Source of the DNA: Marisa cornuarietis
Taxonomy: Eukaryota; Mollusca; Gastropoda; Architaenioglossa; Ampullariidae
Reading direction: 5' to 3'
Assembly (NCBI GenBank): GCA_004794655.1
Contig: SMMW01000534.1
Location: 5,265,001-5,329,000, forward strand
DNA length: 64,000 nt
Below the pieces are notes generated by a model. That model was not told the DNA's origin. It saw nothing but the letters and a program-made list of their open reading frames with translations, and did no database searches. Position numbers and translations under genes: made by a program. This document shows, one piece after another, positions 41,444-51,172 of the stretch (position 1 is its first letter; every line of letters starts with the position of its first letter).

Positions 41444-42182
41444 GAAAATTATGGTTTACACAGATGACTGGACTTAACTGTTTTCCTTACAATAACTGGC
41501 GAGTAATTTTGAGTGCACACTATTTTGTGTTTATGCAATCTAGTCAATGTTTGAACTAATTTTCCTGTAACCTCCATTGCATTCTGCTTGTGTTTACATT
41601 ATTATACATTATAGATCTAGTGTTTTAATCCCATGAATTGTTTTGTTATCATAGCCGTTGTTCCTTATCTAACTTGTTTTAGAGCATTTTGTTTTCATCC
41701 CCAGTTTGAGTAGACCTAATTATAAGAAAAGTAACTTTTTGTTTTGGAAAAGATATTGTATTTTCTTAATTCAGCCTGTACAACATAAACCTTGAATATT
41801 CTTTTACAATGTGTTTATTTCATTTTTTGTTAACCTACTTTTCATAGTAAAATCTGACAAAATTAGTAACAGTGGAAATATTTTTCCATTGCAGTCCATT
41901 AGTAATAGTTTGCAACATTGACTGAGAAGTCTCTAGAGTAAATAAAACCATGATACACCAAGTACACAACAGCCCTCTATGTGTTTGATGTCTCTTTCGC
42001 TGACACAACTATTCACTCTATTATCTTGGCTTCATCTTATGGTTATGTGCATCATTTTGATAAGAAAAAAGAACAGAAGAGAAATAAAAGGCATATTTTC
42101 TGAATCATCTTCTATTGCATGCTTTGATATGTAAGGAGAAAAACTCACTGCTGGAAATATCATGCAACCGTTCTGTCCAGTG
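41444..42182. other. AT-rich spacer between convergent genes
   Basis: No coding sequence recognised. It probably belongs to the interior of the Harbinger element. Confidence 0.35.
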
Positions 42183-44146
42183 CTAAATGACCCGACTGCA
42201 CACCATCTTGCTCATTACCTCAGAATCTGATTCATCACTGTCTGTATCAGAATCTGGATGTGGCAGTCCAAGAGTTGTTGCAACATTATGCAGAACAATA
42301 CAGGAGATGGTGATTTTGCATGCAAGTGCAGCATCATACCTTCAGACAAAACAAAGTAAGGCAATCGGATCAAGTATCATTGTTTGCCATTTTTTTTTAA
42401 ATCGCAATTTATTTTGCAAGTGCCTGGAATATTAGCGTTATTATTGTGAATAATTCTACATTATACAATTTTTTATAACAATGGTACAGACGTCTTGCAT
42501 TTATATACCTGCCACCAAAATATTAAGGTACTCTCATACTATTATGTGAAACAGTAACAGACCACAAAACAACACACAAAATAAACTAACAGAAAACAGT
42601 TTACCTGAGTTCTGACTGCAGGCAGTGCCATCTCTTCTTCAGGACACTCTTTGTTCTCTCAATGGTGCTGCATGCTGTTTTGTGTGCACTATTGTACCTT
42701 TCTTTCGCCCATGTGATAGAATCTGGAAATGGTGTCATTAGCCATTCTTGAAGTGGCCGAGCTGCTCTGTCAAACAGCTTAAAGATGAATTAATGTTTAA
42801 TTTTTGGAGATGAAAGCAAATTGTTCAATCATTTACATGTAGGGTAACTGGGGGCATTAGGCACCACACTTTAGGCACATGTGCATATCTTATCATTTTT
42901 TTCAAAAATCCTAAATCATTTTTAAAAATGCAAAGTATCATAGCTCACTAATACCTTTCTATCATTAAAATTCACCATTTGTTGGACTAAAAAGTCATTA
43001 GAAATATTTTATTTTGATTTGTTATTGATATGTGCAAATAATCCCAAATCAGCAACTTTCGGGGGCATTTAGCACTCATCCCAGGGGCATTAAGCACTCA
43101 TCCCGGGGGGCATAAAGCACTTGGCTTATTGAGTGCAGAAATCACACAGCCATTCCTCCTGTTCCATATCCTCCAGGCTCCCAGTAATGTCCGTACATCT
43201 GGCATGATACCAGAGACTACAAATGTCACACTGAATCCAGCGGTCACCACCAGCTTGCCCACACCGTCCATATTCAGTGTCATCAGAAGACGAGTCCAAG
43301 TCAATTGGGCTCTGACATAAACTAAATAAACAAACACTCCAAACCAAAGCTATTGCACCACTCACTACAGTTCACCTCACACAATTTGCATTTGCACAAT
43401 AAAACCATGCGTTAACTTACACGTAGGTGTTTTTCTGTAAATCTGTCAAAGGATCTCATGGAATTAATAAAACTTAAATGTATCTCTTACTATCATTTTG
43501 ACCCACCTGCCAAATGCTGCTTTCTCTGAGTATTCTGAAGTCATGAACTGATCCTGCACCAGTTTATAACACAGTGAGTGATTACCAAGTTGGCATCGCA
43601 GATCAACTGGCAGTTGATAGAATGGTAGCCCTTTCTGTTAACGAATTCCATTTCGTTTTTGGTAGGCGCTACAATTCGCACATGGGTGCAGTCCACGCAC
43701 CCCACAACACAGGTAAATTTGCGAACTTGTAGAAGTCAGCCATCAATTTTCGTGCCTCATGTTCTGATGCGGGGAATCACACGAATTCGTTGATACGTGC
43801 AGACAGAGCTCGTGACACGCGAGCAATAATTCGTGACACTGTCAATCGGTCGATTCAGAAAATGTCGCCGATCACTATCTGAAATGAACCCGCGGCATAG
43901 AATCTTAGTCACCATCAACTGCATGATCGGTGGCAAACTGCCCTTTCGCGGCACTGGGTGCATGGTCGATGTCCTCCTGTACTGAATCGCACAGGTACAA
44001 GAAATATCGACTCGCCGAAAGCAAAATCGAGAGTAGAGCTCAAGGTCGTCATACAGGTCAAAAGGATTATGTCTGTCACGAAACACACGTTCCTTCCTCA
44101 AATGTCTTCTTATCATCAGTCTAAAGCACGGTCCTCTCGCTGCCAT
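42183..44146 (-). pseudogene. PIF/Harbinger transposase (HARBI1-like), degenerate, with introns
   Basis: Minus-strand pieces in family order: 44,146-43,757 N terminus (FRDRHNPFDLYDDLELYSRF, then GSLPPIMQLMVT); 43,800-43,640 with [20 protein letters not shown] and [18 protein letters not shown]; 43,560-43,505 with [16 protein letters not shown] then donor GTGGGT; 42,783-42,604 with RPLQEWLMTPFPD and YNSAHKTACSTIERTKSVLK; and 42,345-42,183 with ACKITISCIVLHN and an acidic tail. These are recognisable DDE-nuclease blocks. A frameshift at about 43,820, a TGA in place of a coding triplet near 43,780 and another one-base shift near 43,700 break it. Its terminal repeats and 3-bp target duplication were not found. 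Confidence 0.83.
43126..43311 (-). pseudogene. PHD-finger terminal exon inside the Harbinger intron
   Basis: After acceptor TTTATGTCAG, an open frame of 61 codons runs to TAA: DSSSDDTEYGRCGQAGGD, then WIQCDICSLWYHARCTD and EEWLCDFC. This is a PHD zinc finger whose first Cys is Tyr (one base change from TGT), so the fold is probably lost. PHD exons of this kind end pogo/Tigger-like transposases and some retrotransposon proteins. It lies between two Harbinger coding exons, so a nested element or an alternative 3' exon are both possible. Direct repeats of GGGGCATTARGCACTCATCCC follow at 43,060-43,115. Confidence 0.6.
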
Positions 44147-44207
44147 CTTCTTTCACTCTTCAAACGAAGAAATAAGAAATCTGATAACTTAAGTCGCCCG
44201 ACTCAGC

Positions 44208-44234
44208 CATAGACTATACTCACTATAGTCTATG
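44208..44234. mobile_element. 27-bp transposon remnant made of two termini only, with 7-bp target duplication
   Basis: CATAGACTATA, 5 bp, TATAGTCTATG, flanked by ACTCAGC at 44201-44207 and 44235-44241. The 11-bp ends equal the first 11 bp of the inverted repeats of the element at 44,472-46,413, and the duplication length is the same. Confidence 0.75.
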
Positions 44235-44617
44235 ACTCAGCTAAGTAAGGGTTTATTCCTGGGGAGAGCAGTCTTAAAGTTAAGAAATTTTGTACTTAGC
44301 GGACTTGAGTTTTCTTGTGCACGCCAGAGATCCCTTAAGATCTCTGTGCACATCGAGCTACTGTACCTAAAGTTAAGTCAGCGGACTTAAGCTTAAGTTC
44401 ATTTTTAAATTCGCTTATCAGCCAAGCTTAAGTTCGCATATCAGCCCTGGTCCAGAGGAGGTACGTCCATCCATAGACTATAGAGAAAGAAGGACTAGCG
44501 ACTCGAGCGCGGGAACAAATAACTTGCGACGCGCATGCGCTAGCTTTTTCATCCCTTCGCCTTTTCCGGCTTCGCTTACACAGTGCGTCTCAGAGCTATT
44601 GTTGTAGTTAATTTGAC

Positions 44618-44830
44618 ATGCCAGACACTAGTTGTGCGATTCCAGGCTTCCCAGCATGCAAAAGTCGACACAAAGGCTTATCATTTTTCAGCATACGACG
44701 AGGACGAGAACATCAAGACTGGGAAAAAGCTCTTGTGAGAGCTGTGAATCGCACTACTAGACTCTTCCCAGATCTCCAGGTAGACCTGATGAAACTAATT
44801 ATGATTAAACAAATTTGTCTACAAGTTTAA
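44618..44830 (+). CDS. THAP-type zinc-finger N terminus (transposon-borne, partial)
   Basis: 70 codons starting MPDTSCAIPGFPACKSRHKG, then SFFSIRRGREHQDWEKALVR. The pattern of a first Cys, a basic SRHKG stretch, a short F-x-F-x-IR motif and a conserved Trp fits the first half of a THAP (C2CH) DNA-binding domain. Where CxxxxC is usual, the second Cys appears as Phe (CAIPGF), one base change from TGC. CCAGATCTCCAG|GTAGAC at about 44,780 is a possible donor, so the second half may lie in a lost exon. It is placed near the left terminus of the 44,472-46,413 element, as expected for a transposase start. Confidence 0.5.
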   Translation: MPDTSCAIPGFPACKSRHKGLSFFSIRRGREHQDWEKALVRAVNRTTRLFPDLQVDLMKLIMIKQICLQV

Positions 44831-44944
44831 GTAAAAATGTATCACAAAATAAATAATGGAAGAAAATAGCTACTTTTCTTACTCTAACCTCTATTTTTAC
44901 CTATAGATCTGAAAGGCACCCAACTGAAACTTTCGGGGGCAGAT

Positions 44945-45700
44945 AATAATAATAATAGTGAAGATTTTTATAGCGCATATTCACTAATAGAGAGCATGCT
45001 CTTAGCGCTTAAAACGGGGAAGAGACGTGGACTACAGAACAAAGGGGACGAAAGAAAACGACAGTACTGACGACGAAACAGAAAACAAAAGGCATCAAGT
45101 AACAGGAACAGAGAAATATAGTGATTCTGCGAGAAAGATGGGTAAAGTAGCAAGAGGGAAGGGGCGGGGTTAAGAAGGACGAGCATTGTGTGGACTGTGT
45201 TAGGAGAAATGCTCAAGGAAGAGGTGCGTTTTCAGTGCAGATTTGAAAGATTCAGTTGTAGGAAGGTGGCGGATATGGAAAGGAAGAGAGTTCCATTGTT
45301 TTGCAGCACAGTAGCCAAAAGTCCTGTGACCATATGTTGTTGTTCTGGTGACAGGAACAGTTAGGATACGGTCGTCACACGAAGAGCGTAGTTGTCTGGA
45401 CGGAGAGTAAGGGATGAGAAGTTCAGAGAAATAGTCAGGACAGGAGCCAGCAAAGAAATCAAAACACAGCACAGACAGTTTGTACTGAATGCGAGAACGG
45501 ATGGGTAGCCAGTGTAGAAAACGAAGGAGAGGAGTGACATGGTCCCGTTTCCTTGCTCTAAGCACCAGACGCGCAGCAGAGTTCTGTACTCTCTGGAGTC
45601 TCTCAATGAGGGATGAGGGGCAGCCTGCCAGCAAGGAGTTGCAGTAGTCAAGTCGAGAAAGAACATCGAAGGAACATCGAAGTTTTCTTCGCCACTCATT
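44945..45700 (-). mobile_element. Non-LTR retrotransposon 3' fragment nested in the THAP element
   Basis: Minus-strand ORF 45,634-45,200 is nearly identical to that at 4,429-3,989 (QRVQNSAARLV, FLHWLPIRSRI, AAKQWNSLP), with the same 3' UTR and (ATT)n tail at 44,945. It extends a little further 5' than the intron-2 copy. Confidence 0.87.
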
Positions 45701-45919
45701 TCAAGTGCACCATCGTCCTGATAACACGACGCACGATGTGAATGTGTTTTATAACAACATCGTTAGAAAAATCAATAAATAAGGATTTAAATGTGTTACA
45801 AAATAAATAGAGTTTAAGGCATGCCCCTCAGGGCCTTAGTCTCAATTAATATTTAAGAAACGACAAGCTACAAACCGCTCTCTGTATCACTCAGACAATG
45901 AGCCAGAGAGCGAGAGCTT

Positions 45920-46112
45920 GTTTGTTTGTTTTTTTTTTAATTGGTGTTTTACGCCGAGCCAGCAACTAAGGCTATATCATGGCAATGCATCCAGCCCTGT
46001 AAACAGATGCCACATGCAAAGAAAGAACAGCGTGCCCGAGACTGAACCCAAGACAGCCAACCTTCACTGTATTGGTGACAAGCGCTAACCATTGCGCCAC
46101 CGGACCGCCAGC
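45920..46112 (-). mobile_element. tRNA-derived SINE nested in the THAP element
   Basis: Minus strand: GGCGGTCCGGTGGCGCAATGG (A box), TTGGGTTCAGTCTCGGGCAC (B box), body with CATGTGGCATCTGTTTACAG, and an A/CAAA-type tail at the 45,920 side. Closely matches the SINE at 60,240-60,432. A short AGCGAG repeat on each side may be its target duplication. Confidence 0.85.
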
Positions 46113-47519
46113 GAGTGCCTGTTGACAATACTATTAATTTGACTTTCAAATAAATACAAATACTACGATACAACGCTGTGTTTGAGCGGAGATATTGTAC
46201 ATTATGATTCATGTATTAAAATATATATTAAAGCATACTAAGAGGATTTCTTTAATATCAAAGCATTCCATGATGTACTCGCGGATACACGACAAAGAGA
46301 GCGGAAGCTGGCTGTGAATTGTATCGGCGAGTATACAGCGGACGGGAGTTGAGCCAGCGCTGGCCCACTACAAGCGCGCTAAGATGGCTGTCCTTCTTTC
46401 TCTATAGTCTATGGTCCATCGAGGCCTGATCCCCTGTAGAGGCCATCCTGCCCTTCTGTTCAGCTTTATGACAAGCAGTAAGCGCAGTTCAACTTTGTGA
46501 TGAACCGTGAGTACAGCTCATCCTCATGACAGACAGTAAGTACTTCGGGGCAACTGGGGATGTATTTTTCTTTCTTTTGCAGAGTGTTGCCCAAAGAGAC
46601 CTCTTATGCTCTGGAATGCCTTGATTTATCCTTTTGTGAACATGCCATTTAATAAACTAGGAAGGTGCAAAACTTCAGAACCTTTTCCAGCAACTTGAAA
46701 TCAACAGGAGTGTATGACGTATGGCCATCTGTAAACTCAAAATCATTTAAACCGCATCCTTGCCGTGCTGTTGGTTTTGTGTAACCTTTGCAGTTGGGGA
46801 AAGTGAATGGCAAAGAAAGATGGGTGCCTTTCCCTTCGGATACGTTCAGGTCAGTGCGTCGGTTAAACATGCTTCTACATTTCGCGGATGTCACATTTCA
46901 ACTCGCCTATGATAGTGTTAATGAGTCTAGGGGCTCCGAAGCAAGATAAATGTTAAAGGTTCATTAAAACAAACTCTTCAAAGGTGCAGTACGACTTTGG
47001 GCGAACTCCGGTCGACATTCGTGCCTCAAATGGCTTTTAAGTGAGGCAATCGGGTCTCCCATAGTCCCCAGAAGCGCATATGGTCTTATTGTCAATCCAA
47101 ATGATTGGGTCTTCGTAAAATTGGAGTTAATATGTTTTTGTTACAACTGAAGTGATTTTTGTCTTGGTTACAATTGAAGGGACTGGGTCTTCGTTCAAAG
47201 GAAGTTTGTTAATCGTCGTACCAGTAAGTGACAGGAATCGTTATAGTATGTTAGTGTGCAAAGGTCTTCTTCATAGCATATTTGATTCACGTTGTCTTGA
47301 CACCTGTGATGCTGTTGTGCGATGATTGCCTATAAACTGCACTTTGTAAACTCTAGTAAATACAAACCTCCCTGGTGGAGGAGTATGAAAACATAAGATA
47401 TACAAATTTATGGGGAGGACAGGAGGGGGGGTCGGACATCTCTCGGATGCTCGATCTTTGCCTGTACATGGTTTCTTACTTCTTCTCGAAGGTAATGTGT
47501 CCAGGTGTTCAGGCTCTTT

Positions 47520-47640
47520 TCTTGTGTGGAGCGGTCCGATGGCGCAACGATTAGCCTGTCACCCATACAATGAGGATTTGCTGTCCCGGGTTCAGATCTC
47601 CTCTCGGGCACACTTTTCTTGGCACCTGTTTAAAGGGCCG
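47520..47640 (+). mobile_element. tRNA-derived SINE in pseudogene E (shared with SIAE-D)
   Basis: GATGGCGCAACGATTAG and CCCGGGTTCAGATCTC boxes at the same intron position as 24,180-24,310, so it predates the segmental duplication. Confidence 0.8.
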
Positions 47641-48304
47641 AGTGCTTATCCGTGATATAGTCTTAGCTGCCGGCTCGGCATGAAACTTTATTTGTCCCCT
47701 CTTTCTCTTCATTTGTATAATGTCTTATAGAACCTGTTTCGGGGACTTTGCGGAACCTTGGACAATGTAGCGCTTATCGAAAGCTACGTGATAGCATGTC
47801 TTCCTACACTCAAAATTGTTAAAGGTCGTGAAATCTATTTTCGCGACGAAAATGCAAAGTATAGCTGCTTCTACCACTACCACTGGCCTAACAAAAACTT
47901 TGAAAAGGTTCTGCATCTCCCACCCGCTTTACCCTACTTCAGATTACCGTTAAAGGATCAACAAAGATCACCAATCAGTTCAATCTGTTCAGCTTATTTT
48001 AGAAAATTATAGATGAACCGCGTGCTTGAAGTTGAAAATTCGCCTGGTGTAGGCGAGATAATGGGAGACATGCTTCCACGCGAAGTCTGATAAAGAATGC
48101 TGCCAGTTCTCTGGTGCTTTTTTTTTTTTTTTTTTGATGGAACAGATCTGCTGCGCCAGTTCGTCAGACACGTGCATTAGCCACGGCCCGCGATGGATGG
48201 AGGTCCCGATCACCAAGCATGGAAACTCTGATGTCACGCTGTCCACTGCCTTCTATACAAAGGGGGAAAAGCACAGCAAGACAGGGACCGATTCCTTTGT
48301 CAAA

Positions 48305-48421
48305 CCTAGTTAGTCCAACAAAGTGTGATGCAGCAGAACCCAAAACCTGCTAGTCCAGCAAATTGTGATGCATCAAAACCCAAATCTAGTTAGTCCAACA
48401 AAGTATGGTGTACCAGAACCC
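48305..48421. repeat. Tandem repeat, three units of about 40 bp
   Basis: Units start CTAGTTAGTCCAACAAAGTR / CTGCTAGTCCAGCAAATTGT and end in CAGAACCCAAA-like sequence. It begins just after the truncated exon 9 of pseudogene E and has no counterpart after SIAE-D. Confidence 0.8.
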
Positions 48422-48859
48422 TGTGTAGCAGACGAGACGCGTGTCGAGGGCACAGGAAAGTGAAGGCCCAAACAGGAAGCAGATGATATAGCTTGCTGCC
48501 GCACTGAAAGATTACACACGCAGCTGTGATGCAAAGCAAGCTAGGCACAGCGTGTATAATAGGCTGTTCCCGGTAGGCATGCAAATGTCTAGGAAGTCCG
48601 TGTGACCACACATTGTGCACTATGCTCCCTATTTTCTGCTGGGTTCTCTTCTGCTGATCTCTTCTCAAATTCATCTTTTCCCACTCGCAGTCTACAAGTT
48701 CTTTCCTATATCAAAGCCCTGGCATGTTTCATGATCAGATTTTCCATCTTTTATGTCTGTGTCTCTAGCCGGTTGTATGCTGATATGTTTTAGTCTGTGT
48801 CAGTATGTGTGTTTGTGTCTGTGTGCTTTAGGTGTTTTGTATTCCGAATATATTTGTAA

Positions 48860-48930
48860 AGTGAATGGAGTCTATTGTACGGTGGAGAAATGCACTATAA
48901 AAATCTCCATTATTATCATTATTTGGGACA
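48860..48930 (+). mobile_element. Probable LINE 3' tail
   Basis: AATGCACTATAAAAATCTCC followed by ATTATTATCATTATT is the usual 3' end form of CR1/L2-like elements. The sequence from 48,250 to 48,930 is absent from unit 1 and may be one truncated insertion, but no protein signature is visible. Confidence 0.5.
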
Positions 48931-48949
48931 CAAAAAAGTATAAAGTGGG

Positions 48950-51172
48950 CTTCTGTTTCATTTATTTCTGACCAACCCGGACAGTGATGTCAGATAGACG
49001 CATACTATCTTTAATGTTCTTAAGGCGCAATTTTCATGCTTACTATGCAAAACAGATAAACGAGCCGCAGAATTGATATCGTTTGTTACAAAATTCTGGT
49101 TGGTACTGAAGATGGTTCTTTAAATGTGGCAACCATGATGGCTAGCCCGGATTACAACAGTCTTTATACTCGTAAACGTGACCACAACTAAATCAATACA
49201 ACAAATCACAAACAACCAATCTCAAAGTTGTTTATTTTGGAAAGCAACAGAAAGCAGGCTTGATATAATAGTCTTATGTGAAGCGTGTACGAAATATACA
49301 CCTAATGCTGACTTTTCACATACATTACTATGCAAAGAATATATATTTTGATGTTTCTCCATAAACATCGTGTGGATATCTATTCAAACTCAAAAATCTT
49401 TTCTTTAAACTTTGTAGTCAATTGTACAGCAAAGGCGAAGATTTCTTGTAAAAAGCATATCTGTCAGTATGGAACACCTGCTGTATCAATCTTTAAAGAG
49501 TTTATAATATTCGTAATTTCTCTAGTAGAGAGATCAATCATGGTCTAAATTGAATCATCAACATCTTCATCATCATTTTATCAAGATTGGTTGTTGCTAC
49601 ACGAGCAGTAAGAGAATAAGTATTTATAGAATGAGTGTCAAAATAAAACTACCCATTTCATATTATTTTTTTCATTTGAAATATAAGTCACATCTTCGAC
49701 GAATGTACAGTTTAGTATTGTCAATTTCATAACGAGTGACTTTTTTAATAAAACCTTTTTTTTATTTGTCTACGTAATAACTTATGAAAGCCCCTGCTGT
49801 GAGACATATATTTTGTAGTTCTTAATTTTGAAAAAAAGGTTGTACCTTTCTATTTATCTGTTTAGTTACTGTAGCTGTCTTTAAAAGAGAATGCTATATG
49901 TCTTTGCTTTTCGTAAGAACATTTTAAGTCAGGGTTGGGATTATCTGGTAGGTAATCTGTCGATACAACATGCAAAACGTTATCCTTAGCGGTCCACAGA
50001 CCAGTCTTTATTGAAAACTGCATCTGTCCATTGGCGGGTTTCTCAGACCTTCGTCGGAGCAGCGCAGACTGGTTTCCACGTGTTAAACTTCTTAGTCCAT
50101 GAAAACTGTCCAAAAAAGTAAGACGTTCTTCAATGCTGTTTTTAACCGGAAAACTTGGTCAAAGGTTCGACTAAATGTGATAAAGTTCCGACATAAGCGT
50201 CATGCAAAAACTTTTGCCAAACGTGGTCAAACCTTCGTCCATGTTTAACAAGGGAATGGGGTTGGAATTTTAAGCCTTGAGTCATTAAAAATGTCGGAGG
50301 ATCGACGTCGTAATCCCGTGTCGTTATCAGACTTTCATGCTACTAATGTAATTCAATTATTGAAACGCTAGTGGACGCATACACCATAATCTTGCGAGAA
50401 ATCGTGCCAGCACATCTGCTTGCTTTTAGGTGATCTAGACTCAAATCTCTTACTCTTTCAACACTTCACTCAGAGTGCATCGCGGCTGGTAATTATGTCC
50501 CACATAGTGACCTGGTTAGGCAAACACACAGTAGTTAACGTTCTTCAGCATCAAGCGACCCCGACACGAGTGATGGCCGTCCCCACGCATGCGCACTAAA
50601 AGCTGTGGTCTAGATATGTAACGAAACGGTGGCACCTGGAGGGCTGCGTGCACAGTTTGGCTAATTGCTGATATTTAAAAGCACTCAAGCTGGCCACAGC
50701 TGACTGTCGGGGGCACCTATGCTCTTTCCCGAATCCCAAAGTCTGTAACAGGGACTCCTAATAAGGGCTAGTTGCACAACATGTTTCTAAAAATTTAAAC
50801 TGTTCTAAAAGGCAAATTTAGACACGTTTTTCTTTCTTTTAAAATCGCTTCTATGCCATTTAGATGTGTTGCACAAGCGCTTACGAAACATTGTGAGGAA
50901 TGAATGTCTGGCTTAAACAGTATAAAGCAATTTTGGCGTTTAAAATATATAAATTTGTGTTGTGCACTGTGTTTCTTTAAAACTGATTACCTAACTAGAT
51001 TTAAGGTCTAAATGGGTTTAAAATTAGGAATATATTGTGCAACTGGATTCTGGTCTCTAATGTAGCTTCTCTCATTAGCGGCTGGATCCTTCAAAACGGC
51101 GCAGCGAGCGAGCGAAAAGTCATCTATACAAAGAGTGGACATTGAGATGGAAAAAAAAGTCGCAATACTCAC
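48950..51172. other. 3' flank of WAP gene 2, shared with units 1 and 3
   Basis: 48,950-49,860 matches 59,075-59,860 (for example CAGATAGACGC, GATGGCTAGYCCGGAT, TCTCAAAGTTGTTTATTTT). 49,250-49,325 also matches the bases just after SIAE-D (24,920-24,994), and 49,600-51,170 matches 28,480-30,126. No gene was recognised apart from the likely 3' UTR of WAP gene 2. Confidence 0.5.

Larger units (their letters stand above)
44472..46413. mobile_element. THAP-bearing DNA transposon, 24-bp perfect terminal inverted repeats, 7-bp target duplication
   Basis: 1,942 bp. Left end 44472-44495 starts CATAGACTATAGAGAAAGAA, and the right end 46390-46413 is its exact reverse complement over 24 bp. GTCCATC flanks it at 44465-44471 and 46414-46420, and the empty site is still visible in SIAE-D exon 4 at 21,291-21,300 (TAAGTCCATC). 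It contains a THAP-like exon at 44,618 plus a later LINE fragment and SINE. THAP domains are the DNA-binding domains of P-element-type transposases, so a P-like or related element is likely, but no catalytic domain remains. Confidence 0.85.
44450..48250 (+). pseudogene. SIAE: SIAE pseudogene E (D-type), multiply deleted and transposon-interrupted
   Basis: Fragments in the order of gene D. Exon 4 is split by a transposon (44,450-44,471 and 46,414-46,492), and its GAGGCCTGG reads GAGGCCTGA, a nonsense change. Exon 5 starts at about 46,582 and is cut at 46,650, joined to intron sequence. The last bases of exon 6 (CTTCGGATACGTTCAG, 46,833-46,848) follow a deletion. The end of exon 8 (46,986-47,040) is joined to intron 6, so exon 7 and half of exon 8 are gone. 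Intron 8 with its SINE is kept. Exon 9 (48,147-48,250) is truncated. The gene cannot make an esterase. It marks the left end of duplicated unit 2. Confidence 0.9.
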
